From contig LADV01000183.1 of assembly GCA_000961805.1 (NCBI GenBank), forward strand, positions 1 through 23,384: 23,384 nt of DNA, given 5' to 3'. Below are positions 1 to 7,889 of this stretch, piece by piece. This stretch comes from Peptococcaceae bacterium BRH_c23 (GTDB taxonomy: Bacteria; Bacillota_B; Desulfitobacteriia; Desulfitobacteriales; Desulfitobacteriaceae). Position 1 is the first letter of the stretch, and every line of letters begins with the position of its first letter. A program made the position numbers and the translations under genes. The notes below the pieces were generated by a model. That model worked only from the letters and a program-made list of their open reading frames with translations, searched no databases and was not told where the DNA came from.

Positions 1-407
1 TTCTTCTTAAACCAGTCTTGAACAATCTTTACGGATTCATCCATGAGATCTTTTAGGAGTTCTCGATGCATTTGGAAGATGACTCTTAGTCCTTCGTCTA
101 TGGTAAATATGACATGACGATGATTGACTTGTACGACCTCTTCCACGATCATTCGGCTCCATTCCTCGGTCTCGCCACTCGAACAAGTTGTGCAAAACCG
201 TCCTTTACAGCGATACGGCACGATCCTTACATCATGGCAACCTTCACATACCAGAAGCTTGAAACCATTTTTTGGATCCCCGCATCTGTGAAATTTCTCC
301 ACCTCTTTTATAACGATGGCTCGTAAACGTTCTTTATGCTTTTCTGAGAACGTTTCCCAATGCTTATGTTTATCGAAAAATATTTCTCTTAAAATGTTCT
401 CTTTCAT
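1..407 (-). CDS. IS91-like transposase, N-terminal part, cut by window edge
   Basis: An open frame on the minus strand begins at an ATG at 405-407 and runs without a stop for 135 codons to the left edge. Around residues 58-78 it has a cysteine pattern of the transposase zinc-binding domain of IS91/IS1294-like elements: C-x2-C, then a basic stretch ending CKGRFCTTC. The following helical part (EEWSRMIVEEVVQVNHRHVI) fits the start of the catalytic region, where family members have a similar 'PHRHVVFTIP'-like segment. IS91-type enzymes are HUH/Y2 rolling-circle transposases; the catalytic residues would lie outside the window. No good ribosome binding site is seen before the ATG. Whether the full element is intact cannot be judged from here. 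The family call is by recalled motif, not by search. Confidence 0.75.
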   Translation of the reverse strand, partial: MKENILREIFFDKHKHWETFSEKHKERLRAIVIKEVEKFHRCGDPKNGFKLLVCEGCHDVRIVPYRCKGRFCTTCSSGETEEWSRMIVEEVVQVNHRHVIFTIDEGLRVIFQMHRELLKDLMDESVKIVQDWFKK

Positions 408-535
408 ACTTCTATAATACCAAATTCGCAAGTAAAGGGGGGACCCTAAACTTATACTTTCTGATACGTTTAAAAAAATCTCTTTTGATTAAGACTATAG
501 ATGATTCTATTTAAACCTTAGAGGAGGAAAAAAAC

Positions 536-1339
536 ATGAATCGTTGGTATTTAAGGCTTTTAAGTTCAGCGGTAATAAGTATACTACTATCAACTACTCT
601 ATTCGCCTCAACTCTTATTGCCCAAACCACATTCAGTAGAACGAATATACCACCTCAAGTAAAAGTTACCGCTGCCTCTCTAAATGTCAGGTCTGGACCA
701 TCTGCAGCAAAAACAAAAGTCGGATTGCTTTACAAGAACCAAATCGTTGATTGTATTGGCAAAATGGGTTCCTGGTGGGTGATTCATTTAGAAAATGACA
801 CTGTAGGTTTAGTTTCGGGTAATTATGCCAAACCTTACTATCCACCCAACTCTGCTCCTGCTCCTGTACCTAAACCTGTTCCTACTCCTACTCCGACTCC
901 GACTCCTGCGCCTACCCCAGTTCCTACGCCTGCACCTACTCCTGAAAAACCCACTATTGGAGTGGATGAACAAAAAATGCTCGATTTAATTAATGCCGAA
1001 CGCTCAAAAGTTGGAGTAGCTCCCCTAAAAACAGATACTAAGGTAATGGAAGTCGCAAAGCTTAAAGCTGATGATATGGTAAAAAACAACTATTTTTCCC
1101 ACACTTCACCTACGTATGGTTCTCCCTTTGATATGTTAAAAAAGTTTGGAGTTACTTACCAAACCGCTGGTGAGAACATCGCCGGTAACTCATCTGTTGA
1201 AGCTGCTCATAACGCTTTAATGCAATCCGAAGGACATCGGAAAAATATCTTGAATTCTAGCTATAACTATATCGGAATTGGTATTTGTCCTAGCCCAACC
1301 TATGGTAAAGTTTTTGTACAGATGTTTATTGGACGCTAA
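536..1339 (+). CDS. Secreted SH3b - Pro-rich linker - CAP domain protein (YkwD-like)
   Basis: The 267-residue protein starts at an ATG eight bases after a perfect GAGGAGG. Residues 1-29 form a signal peptide (short basic start, hydrophobic core, ALIAQ-like end). Residues 42-100 are a bacterial SH3b domain (ASLNVRSGPS... GLVSGNY), which binds cell wall. Residues 103-138 are a Pro/Thr/Ala linker. Residues 145-265 are a CAP/SCP domain with the usual LINAERSKVG start, a NNYFSHTSP motif, GENIAG and GHRKNIL with the conserved His/Glu set. CAP proteins of this kind are common in spore-forming Firmicutes and lie in the wall or spore coat; their biochemical activity is largely unknown. It is the only gene on the plus strand and stands alone between its own ribosome binding site and a terminator hairpin, so it is probably unrelated to the catabolic genes. 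Confidence 0.9.
   Translation: MNRWYLRLLSSAVISILLSTTLFASTLIAQTTFSRTNIPPQVKVTAASLNVRSGPSAAKTKVGLLYKNQIVDCIGKMGSWWVIHLENDTVGLVSGNYAKPYYPPNSAPAPVPKPVPTPTPTPTPAPTPVPTPAPTPEKPTIGVDEQKMLDLINAERSKVGVAPLKTDTKVMEVAKLKADDMVKNNYFSHTSPTYGSPFDMLKKFGVTYQTAGENIAGNSSVEAAHNALMQSEGHRKNILNSSYNYIGIGICPSPTYGKVFVQMFIGR
842..949 (+). repeat. Pro-Thr-Pro-Ala coding microsatellite (linker)
   Basis: An imperfect tandem run of CCTRCN-type hexamers (for example CCTACTCCTACTCCGACT) encodes the PxPxP linker between the SH3b and CAP domains. Such runs change length easily by slippage in steps that keep the frame. It also makes a long open frame on the opposite strand that is only a shadow. Confidence 0.75.
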
Positions 1340-1399
1340 TTAACGAAAATAGCGTAGAATGTGCTCTTTGTCCAGCTGCATCAAATGGGTTTTTCGATG

Positions 1400-1437
1400 A
1401 AAGAAGCAGTTTTGAAATTAATCAAAACTGCTTCTTT
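1400..1437. terminator. Strong hairpin, probably a bidirectional terminator
   Basis: A perfect 16-bp inverted repeat (AAAGAAGCAGTTTTGA and its complement, 1400-1415 and 1422-1437) encloses a 6-base loop. It lies about 60 bases after the CAP gene stop and about 120 bases after the end of the minus-strand flavin-barrel gene, so it can close both convergent units. The stem itself is T-rich at the ends (CTTCTTT on plus), though no long U tract follows. Confidence 0.8.
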
Positions 1438-1559
1438 AAACGCATTATGTAATGGTATTTATATTTACATGAGCAAGACTTATGAATTCTTCAGGGTCTT
1501 GGACTAGGATGGGAAAGGTTTTATAATGGATTGGAACCACTTTCGACGGTTTTAAGAGA

Positions 1560-2051
1560 CTATAAGTCAAATTCCTCTTGAGTCATGGTATCCTTAAGTG
1601 TAAGTTCACAACGTTCGCCAAACCTTATTGTATTATCCGTAAATCTTAAAAACTCTGGTGTTATGCAATGCCACCGGGCCTTAGATACTCCCTTGAAAGA
1701 AGCTGGAGTTTGAAAGATGTGCTTCGCAGCAGGATATTTTTTAAAATAAGAGGCTAACACCATCGCTGTTTCCTTCAGATTATTAACTAAATAAGCGTGC
1801 CCTCTTAATTGAATACCTTGAATCTTTCTAAAATCCTTGTAGTCCTCAGTGATTGACGCCGCCATCAGAGGATTTTCTCGCAGATTACAACTATGAATTG
1901 TAGTAGGTTCAGATAGGAAATAGATTTTAAATCCGCGATTAACAAAAAATACGGGGGTTGCCCACGGGGCGTCTTCTCCATAGGTCGAGAGGATTATGGT
2001 GTTATGAGTTGCTAGATAGTCAAGCATTAATTGGGCTATTTCGGTCGTCAT
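1560..2051 (-). CDS. Pyridoxamine 5'-phosphate oxidase-like flavin split-barrel protein
   Basis: The 163-residue product has the short PNPOx-like split barrel: HNTIILSTYGEDAPWATPVFFV at the start is the usual first beta hairpin where the flavin (FMN, or F420 in some families) phosphate binds, followed by KIYFLSEPTTIHSCNLRENP and a conserved core ending near IQLRGHAYLV. Members are small dimeric flavin proteins with mixed roles (oxidase, reductase, heme handling); the true substrate is unknown. The start at 2051 is chosen because GGAGGAG lies just before it; an in-frame ATG at 2063 lies inside that ribosome binding site. It follows the IPP isomerase gene by about 50 bases in the same direction and may be cotranscribed. 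Confidence 0.78.
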   Translation of the reverse strand: MTTEIAQLMLDYLATHNTIILSTYGEDAPWATPVFFVNRGFKIYFLSEPTTIHSCNLRENPLMAASITEDYKDFRKIQGIQLRGHAYLVNNLKETAMVLASYFKKYPAAKHIFQTPASFKGVSKARWHCITPEFLRFTDNTIRFGERCELTLKDTMTQEEFDL

Positions 2052-2101
2052 ATACTCCTCCATACTATACTTTTGTCTAGGTCAAACGAGATTCTTCCGT
2101 A

Positions 2102-3179
2102 CTACCTCTTCCCTGCCTGTCTCAGATACGAATACCTATCTATATCTATGCCCCTTCGCAATAGCCATTCCGCCGTCTTTCCTGTAATAACCAAAGGCTT
2201 CTCGGTAAGTTCCCTTAAATTAGCTGCACCAACCATTAACATTGTGTGTCGTAAATCCTCAATAATGATGTCCACACGTTCATTAAGACATTGTTCTGAG
2301 CCTTCTGTAACTATCCTTAAGAAATGACCTGCCATACCGACTAGCTTCGCCCCTAAAGCAAGAGCACACGCGACATCACTTTCACCTGTGAAACCACCTG
2401 AGGCAACAACTACTATGGGCAAATCCATGCTTAAAGATTCTACGAGGCTAATAGCTGTAGAAATACCCACGTTCTGGAACTTTTCTCGGTAATCCCGACC
2501 TGAACGCAGATATTCTATTCTTATAAAATCAGTTCCCCCTTGACCACTGACGTCAATATACCGAACACCAACATCATAAATTTTTTTGATTGTCTCGCGG
2601 GAAAGACCAAAACCGACCTCCTTAATAATGACCGGTACCTTAGAAAGACTTACTATTTTTTGTATATTAGCTAAGGTGCCTCTGAAATTTCGGTCACCTT
2701 CAGCCATGGCGAGTTCCTGGGCGACATTTAGATGTAGCTGAACGCCGTCTGCCTCAATCATTTCGATAGCTTCTTTGACCATATCTGGTGAAGAAAGTGC
2801 ACTTACATTCGCCAATAAAATACCGTCGGGGTTTTCATCCCGTGCTACTCTGTAAGTGTCTCGTACTTTAGAATCCTCTAATCCGGCAGTTTGGGACCCG
2901 ATAGCCATGGCAATTCCTGCTCGGGCTGCCACCCTTGCCAAACTCCGGTTAATATATTTTACCTCAGGATGACCGCCGGTCATGGCATTAATAAGCAGAG
3001 GGGCCTTTAACTTCTTATTCAAGAAGTCAAGCGAAGTATCAACCTGTTCAAGATTTAGTTCGGGTAAAGCTTCATAAACTAAATAAATATCAGAAAAACC
3101 ATTCCCTACTGTGGATTGCGGGGTTTTAAGAGCAAATTCAACATGTTCCTTTTTCCTATGTAGCCTAGATATTTTTCAT
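2102..3179 (-). CDS. fni: Type 2 isopentenyl-diphosphate delta-isomerase, 5' end frameshifted by one base
   Basis: This FMN enzyme interconverts IPP and DMAPP. Family motifs are clear: LLINAMTGG, IAMAIGSQ, GVQLHLN, VIIKEVGFG, VSGQGGTDF and VVVASGGFTG. The longest frame starting with a usual codon begins only at a TTG at 3022 and lacks the family's N-terminus. The missing part is present upstream in the same frame: RKKEHVEFAL (the conserved RKxEH segment) and NGFSDIYLVYEALPE. That frame runs back to a TGA without any usable start. An ATG at 3177-3179, preceded by GGATAGGGGTG, is one base out of frame: if the A5 run at 3172-3176 had four bases the product would be MKISRLHRKKEH..., about 358 residues, the normal length. 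It is therefore either a sequencing or assembly error, or a recent inactivating insertion. Everything after the A-run is intact. Confidence 0.85.
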
Positions 3180-3282
3180 CACCCCTATCCTCAGTAACAA
3201 AATTTAGAATTAATTGTAGAAGATAGATCTTGCGATAGTTTTTTTCTAACATTAAGAATCAAGCATAAAGTTCTTTATATGA

Positions 3283-5304
3283 CTACCCTGCAGAAATATT
3301 TATTTTGCCGTTTATTTTCTTTACTTTTGAGGATATTCTTTTGGGAATAATACTCTTAAGAGTATTATTTTTCCGATCTCCTTCTTCAAGTTTGCGCCAA
3401 AGTGTTGTCCGGCCAATACTTAGTTGGCTAGCTGCTTGAGAATGATCTCCGCCAAAAGCATTTAAAGTATGTTGTATAACCTGTTTTTCGACTTTGGAAA
3501 TAATACTTTTCAAGGACCCATTAACAAAAACTTTAATATGAGGACTTTTTTCAGTTTGAAGAAAAGTATAATTTTTACTTCGGCAATGTAGATCAAACAT
3601 CTGTTTTCCCTTTTCACTGGCTTGATTCTCTGTCAGTCCCTTTGTAACTACAGCTACACGACGAATTACGTTCTCTAGCTCCCTAACATTTCCTGGCCAA
3701 GAATAATCTGGTCTGCTAATCACAACTGAGATAATTACTTTCTTCATTTTCAAAGACAAATCAGTATATTTATTTAAAATTTCCATTGCCAAAGCCGGGA
3801 TATCCTCTTTACGCTCAAACAAAGATGGGACATTTAATTGAAGGACATCCAGTCGATAGAACAAATCATTGCGAAATTTCCCTTCGGCAATTAATTCCTG
3901 TAAATCTTTATGCGTAGCGGCAATAATACGAATATCCACCATCACTAATCGGTCACCGCCGATCCGGCGCACCTCTTTTTCCTGAATCACACGCAAAAGT
4001 TTAGCCTGTAATTCGAGCGGCATTTCCCCAATCTCATCTAAAAACATTGTCCCACCATGGGCGAGTTCAAACAGGCCTGGCTTACCCCCTTTGCGAGCAC
4101 CAGTAAAGGAACCTTCAGAATAGCCAAATAACTCACTTTCTAACAATGTTGCAGGAATAGCTGCACAGTTTACTGCAATAAACATCTTTCTTTTCCTTTT
4201 AGAGATACCGTGAATACTTTGAGCAAATAACTCCTTCCCAGTACCACTTTCACCTAAGATTAAGACTGTTTCATCACAATCAGAATACCTTTTAGCTAGA
4301 TCTACTGAACTACTAATAGCCCTACCATGACCTATGATATCCGCAAAGGAATATTTAGTGCCGTGGTTTTTAGTGACAAGTTCTTTCCTGATCTTCTCCT
4401 CAATATCCTGAATTACTTGTAGTGCCTGGTAGCTTGCAACAGTTCCCACTATCTGTCCATCGTTGATAATCGGAACTCGATTGACGACGACTTTAGTATC
4501 TTCCACATGAGTAACTTCTCCGATCACTGCTTGCTTAGTGGTCAATACCTCGTTAAGTTTTGTTTTATCTAAAACTTCGAAACAATTACGACCTATAACG
4601 TCTTTGGCATTAATTTTGAATATATCCTCTGCTGCACGATTATATAAGGTAATGATTCCACTTTCATCAGTTGCTACTATCCCCTCGTAGGTACAATCTA
4701 AAATAGCCTTTAATCGATAGGTTTGTTTCCTCTCAGCCTGTTGGGCCATGGCAAGTCCTTTCGCAACTTCAATAGCACTCACGAAAGACTCCTTGCTCAT
4801 ATTAACTGCCTCTGTCATAAATCCTAAAGCTGAAGCTACCTGACAAACAAAGCCTCCACCAATAATAATTTGATCAGTTCCCTGAATTTTTTCCAAAAGA
4901 AATTCAAGATGCTCAGCATTGTTAAATACTAATACCTTGGGTTGAAAACCAAGTATTTCCGATATTTCAGTAAAATCAATTTGCGATTTACGATAGACAA
5001 AAATCACTACATTTGTACCGTACTGTTTAACGGCTCGGGCTATAGGATAAAAAATGTCAAATTTATGTTCAGGTACAGAAACCACGGGAATGGTAGTATG
5101 ATCTTTAATAAACAAAGTATTACCCTGAGTACTTACAATCGCCTTAACACCTTTTCTCTCGAAGTACTCTAAGCCGGGCAAAGAACTTTCTAAGACTCCT
5201 TCATGAACCATTAATTTAATACCTTGAACTAGTCCTATCTGACGACACAATGCAGTTAAGTGGGCGTGCGTTGAAATGACCCCTATTAAAACCTCGCTTT
5301 CCAT
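3283..5304 (-). CDS. Sigma-54 activator, PrpR_N - PAS - AAA+ - Fis-type HTH
   Basis: A 673-residue enhancer-binding protein. The start at 5304 (MESEVLIGV) follows AAAAGGAGGGGCC; the frame is open further upstream but without such a site. Residues 5-185 look like the PrpR N-terminal sensor found in propionate-type regulators. Residues 195-295 are a PAS domain ([18 protein letters not shown]). The AAA+ domain has Walker A GESGTGKE at 351-358, the sigma-54 contact loop as GSFTGA at 398-403, and Walker B MFLDEIGE at 420-427, plus SWPGNVREL. The end carries a Fis-like helix-turn-helix ([20 protein letters not shown]). The protein should activate sigma-54 promoters on binding a small ligand, perhaps the aromatic substrate or product of the UbiD/UbiX enzymes encoded just upstream. 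It is the last gene of the core cluster. All ATPase motifs are intact. Confidence 0.93.
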   Translation of the reverse strand: MESEVLIGVISTHAHLTALCRQIGLVQGIKLMVHEGVLESSLPGLEYFERKGVKAIVSTQGNTLFIKDHTTIPVVSVPEHKFDIFYPIARAVKQYGTNVVIFVYRKSQIDFTEISEILGFQPKVLVFNNAEHLEFLLEKIQGTDQIIIGGGFVCQVASALGFMTEAVNMSKESFVSAIEVAKGLAMAQQAERKQTYRLKAILDCTYEGIVATDESGIITLYNRAAEDIFKINAKDVIGRNCFEVLDKTKLNEVLTTKQAVIGEVTHVEDTKVVVNRVPIINDGQIVGTVASYQALQVIQDIEEKIRKELVTKNHGTKYSFADIIGHGRAISSSVDLAKRYSDCDETVLILGESGTGKELFAQSIHGISKRKRKMFIAVNCAAIPATLLESELFGYSEGSFTGARKGGKPGLFELAHGGTMFLDEIGEMPLELQAKLLRVIQEKEVRRIGGDRLVMVDIRIIAATHKDLQELIAEGKFRNDLFYRLDVLQLNVPSLFERKEDIPALAMEILNKYTDLSLKMKKVIISVVISRPDYSWPGNVRELENVIRRVAVVTKGLTENQASEKGKQMFDLHCRSKNYTFLQTEKSPHIKVFVNGSLKSIISKVEKQVIQHTLNAFGGDHSQAASQLSIGRTTLWRKLEEGDRKNNTLKSIIPKRISSKVKKINGKINISAG
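3346..3369. repeat. Perfect 24-bp palindrome inside the 3' end of the sigma-54 activator gene
   Basis: AATAATACTC-TTAA-GAGTATTATT reads the same on both strands: ten-base arms around TTAA. It encodes the tail after the helix-turn-helix, a part with little constraint. It could be an RNA hairpin near the mRNA 3' end or an operator; a 24-base perfect palindrome is unlikely by chance, although AT-rich DNA makes it less rare. Confidence 0.6.
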
Positions 5305-5452
5305 TTGGCCCCTCCTTTTCCATCTAAACTCCACCTTATCTATAATGCTTAGGAATACCACCTTTCCTCTGCCGTATTTTAAGGCCATGCATGCCATAAG
5401 TTATGAAATTCAAAAGAAAGTACTAAACACATGGAAAAGGTCATTCATTAAT

Positions 5453-5468
5453 CGCAATAGAGAGGCCT
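5453..5468 (-). promoter_or_regulatory. Weak sigma-54-like -24/-12 candidate before the sigma-54 activator gene
   Basis: On the minus strand AGGCCTCTCTATTGCG has GG and GC with the required ten bases between them and a good TTGC, but A replaces the T before GG. It lies about 150 bases before the activator start. It would allow autoactivation, but one such match is compatible with chance. Confidence 0.25.
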
Positions 5469-5507
5469 TCGTTAACAGGTTGTTAATAAAGAGTATCAAC
5501 TAATCTA

Positions 5508-6104
5508 TTACAAAGCTTCATTTTGGTCTGAAATATCAACTAATGTTGTTCCCCAGCGTCTTGTTAGATTATTATCAACACCGAGCAAATCAAGAATTCT
5601 GGACGTTTGATGGTTGATAATATCATCTAGCGTGACAGGATGATTGTAAAAAGCAGGCATTGGCGGCGCTATGATTGCACCCGCTCGGGTCATCTTGAGC
5701 ATATTCTCCAAATGAATCTCATTAAGTGGGGTCTCCCTCGGTAAAAGTATCAAACGCTTTCTTTCCTTGAGCATTACATCAGCTGCACGAACAATCAAAT
5801 TATCTGCATAACCATGGGCAATAGCAGATAGAGTCTTCATACTACAAGGGGCCACAACCATACCTTCCACACCAAAAGAACCGCTGGCAATCGGGGCGCC
5901 TTGATTCCGATAATCATAACAAAATGTTGCCATCTTTTTTACTTGTTGGGGACTATACTTTGTCTCCAAGGCAATAGTTTTTTCTGCCCAAGGACTAATG
6001 ATCAAATGCACCTCATAATCACTCATTGACTTTAACACTTCAATGAGTCGAACTCCAAAGACAGCACCGGTTGCACCAGATAAAGCTATGATTATTTTTT
6101 TCAT
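5508..6104 (-). CDS. ubiX: UbiX flavin prenyltransferase (prenylated-FMN synthase)
   Basis: The 198-residue product transfers a dimethylallyl group from dimethylallyl (mono)phosphate to reduced FMN, giving prFMN, the cofactor of UbiD decarboxylases. Evidence: N-terminal ALSGATGAVFGVRL flavin-binding loop (residues 8-21), VVAPCSMKTLSAIAHGYADN, and the RLILLPRETPLNEIHLENML block near the C-terminus that contacts the phosphate; length is typical. ATG at 6104 follows GGGAG. It stands between the second UbiD gene and the sigma-54 activator, but a terminator separates it from the UbiD gene, so it probably has its own promoter; a sigma-54-like site lies about 60 bases upstream. Its donor, DMAP(P), relates it to the IPP isomerase gene some 2.3 kb downstream. 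Confidence 0.95.
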   Translation of the reverse strand: MKKIIIALSGATGAVFGVRLIEVLKSMSDYEVHLIISPWAEKTIALETKYSPQQVKKMATFCYDYRNQGAPIASGSFGVEGMVVAPCSMKTLSAIAHGYADNLIVRAADVMLKERKRLILLPRETPLNEIHLENMLKMTRAGAIIAPPMPAFYNHPVTLDDIINHQTSRILDLLGVDNNLTRRWGTTLVDISDQNEAL

Positions 6105-6164
6105 AAAAATCTCCCTTCGTTTAGATTACAACATGAACTTGGATTATGTTTATTGTTTCTAAAA

Positions 6165-6180
6165 TGCAAATCTTATTCCA
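6165..6180 (-). promoter_or_regulatory. Sigma-54-like -24/-12 promoter upstream of ubiX
   Basis: On the minus strand TGGAATAAGATTTGCA matches the TGG-N8-TTGCW skeleton of sigma-54 promoters, with ten bases between GG and GC. It would start transcription near 6154, about 50 bases before the ubiX ATG. A sigma-54 activator gene lies immediately downstream of ubiX, which supports the reading. The CAC after TGG of the full consensus is not kept. Confidence 0.5.
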
Positions 6181-6285
6181 TATACCCTAATTTCTTCTCA
6201 AAAGTTAGAATTCTATATTGAATGTTAGTTTATCAGCCTTAAATGGTTGATACTCCAAATTTAAATTCAAGCAAAAATAAAGCAT

Positions 6286-6323
6286 CGTACCAATATTGAA
6301 ACAATTTTTTCAATATTGGTACG
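6286..6323 (-). terminator. Rho-independent terminator after the UbiD/TctC genes
   Basis: A perfect 16-bp stem (CGTACCAATATTGAAA with its complement) around a 6-base loop, followed on the minus strand by a T-rich tail (ATGCTTTATTTTTGC). It lies about 80 bases after the stop of the UbiD gene at 6402 and before ubiX, so ubiX needs either read-through or its own promoter. The 297-base gap 6105-6401 holds this hairpin and the -24/-12 site, nothing else recognised. Confidence 0.85.
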
Positions 6324-6401
6324 GATATTTTGTTGCCTATCATTATGTTTCTATTTCTTTTTACTCCGCGAAAGCTGAGCACTAAAACATTAAATTATGT
6401 T

Positions 6402-7886
6402 TCAACGAAGTAAATAGCCAAACTTTTCCCTAGCTAGTTTTTCCAGTTCGAGACTTGGATAATTTACTGCGGGAAAACTTTCCTTCCATTCCCAAGGTCT
6501 AGTGGCATCAATCACAGCTCGGGAATTGGTGTTGTTTCCTTGTTCCTTGTTCTCTGGGCTAATCCGAGGATCCAACGGAGTGCTCCAGGCACGTTTAATA
6601 ATATCAATGGACTCAGCAGGATCGGAGCGAGTAACCATAGCCCAAATTACAGCTTGCAAGTCAGAAGCATTAATATCTTCATCAACCACAACAATATACT
6701 TACCAGCATAGGCTCCAACGTGACACATCGCTGCGACATGACCGGCCTGACGAGCATGACCAGGGTAACGTTGTTTGATCGATATGGCTAGTAACATACG
6801 ACTTCCGCCGACTTCGTGGGCCCAGGCTGCTTGAACATCGGGAATTCCAGCTTTCTCCAACTCCTCTTTTAATAAACCGGAACGCACGATCGAGCGGTAA
6901 CGGCAGAGTTCATCAGGTGGTCTATTTGGGGGACTACCCAAAATAATCGGATTATTACGATGATAAATGGCTTTAACTTCGATAACTGGTTCTTCTCTTT
7001 CACCGCTGGCATAATAACCGGTCCATTCTCCGAAAGGGCCTTCCATTTTCTTGATATTTGGATAAGCGTATCCCTCGAAGACTATTTCGGCATTAGCTGG
7101 CATGGGTAGACCCGTTACTTTACCCTTAACTACTTCATAAGGTTTTCCACGGAGTGCACCGGCGATATCATACTCGCTTGTACCATAAGGAAGCTCATTA
7201 CTTGCCATTAGATATAAGAGTGGATCCCCACCAACAACGATCAACACCGGACAAGGTTCATTACGGGCAAAAAATTTATCTCGATGTATACGTCCATGTT
7301 TCCCAGGGGAAATATAGAATCCTAAATGCTTAGCATCATGAACCATTACTCGGTAAGTACCTAAATTTACCCAGTTTTCATCCGGGTCAATAGTAATGTC
7401 ATAGCTTCCCGTACCGATATAACGTCCACCATCACGTTCATGCCATAACGGTGTAGGGAACTTCAAAATATCTACGTCATCACCCATTATAATATTTTCT
7501 AAAACTGGACCGGATTCCACCTCTTTATAAGGTATTGGATTAAGATCTTTCATCATGCCATTAAAGGCTTCACTGACCTCAAATTTATTTAAAGAAACGG
7601 GTAAACCAAAGGTCATGTTGATACGTTTACCGCCAAAGGCATTAGTTAGCACCCTGAAACCAGGTTTTATCCCAGGTATAGTATCAAATACAACCGCTGG
7701 CGAGGGTTCAGAATGGTGTAACATTTCCGTTGCCATACCAATATCCTGCTCCCACGTTGCCCCTTCTACCACTCTCGTCTCATCGAGCTTTTCTGCTTCC
7801 TCTAGCCATTCCCGAAGATCATTGTAGGCAATTTTAGAGTATGTTTTGTTTTCTACCACATTTAACATCCTTTCCATTCTACTCAA
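6402..7886 (-). CDS. UbiD family prFMN-dependent (de)carboxylase, copy 1
   Basis: A 494-residue UbiD-type enzyme that (de)carboxylates an unsaturated or aromatic acid using prenylated FMN and a divalent metal. The signature is complete: VNLGTYR gives Asn174 and Arg179, GKHGR gives His197, TSEYD gives Glu238 and MEGPFGEWTGYY gives Glu282 and Glu287. This reproduces the Asn/His/Glu cofactor-metal set and the Arg-Glu-Glu catalytic set known from Fdc1/UbiD, with the same spacings. The C-terminal dimer region (VVVDEDIN, WSTPLDP) is typical. The start is uncertain: the longest frame begins with a TTG at 7886, three bases after the TctC stop, with ATGs at 7877 and 7868, none with a good ribosome binding site, so translation is probably coupled to TctC. 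It is clearly a paralog, not a copy, of the UbiD at 8997. Substrate unknown. Confidence 0.93.
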   Translation of the reverse strand: MSRMERMLNVVENKTYSKIAYNDLREWLEEAEKLDETRVVEGATWEQDIGMATEMLHHSEPSPAVVFDTIPGIKPGFRVLTNAFGGKRINMTFGLPVSLNKFEVSEAFNGMMKDLNPIPYKEVESGPVLENIIMGDDVDILKFPTPLWHERDGGRYIGTGSYDITIDPDENWVNLGTYRVMVHDAKHLGFYISPGKHGRIHRDKFFARNEPCPVLIVVGGDPLLYLMASNELPYGTSEYDIAGALRGKPYEVVKGKVTGLPMPANAEIVFEGYAYPNIKKMEGPFGEWTGYYASGEREEPVIEVKAIYHRNNPIILGSPPNRPPDELCRYRSIVRSGLLKEELEKAGIPDVQAAWAHEVGGSRMLLAISIKQRYPGHARQAGHVAAMCHVGAYAGKYIVVVDEDINASDLQAVIWAMVTRSDPAESIDIIKRAWSTPLDPRISPENKEQGNNTNSRAVIDATRPWEWKESFPAVNYPSLELEKLAREKFGYLLR

Positions 7887-7889
7887 CTG

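Noticed and set aside
114..326. Plus-strand 70-codon frame at the left edge
   Set aside because: It lies over the minus-strand IS91-like transposase, whose zinc-binding cysteines show the real frame.
838..1089. Minus-strand open frame rich in Gly/Val opposite the CAP gene
   Set aside because: It is the mirror of the Pro-Thr codon repeat; no start signal, and the plus-strand gene is certain.
5453..5468. Sigma-54 autoregulatory promoter as a firm call
   Set aside because: The T before GG is missing and the leader would be 140 bases; kept only as a low-confidence feature.
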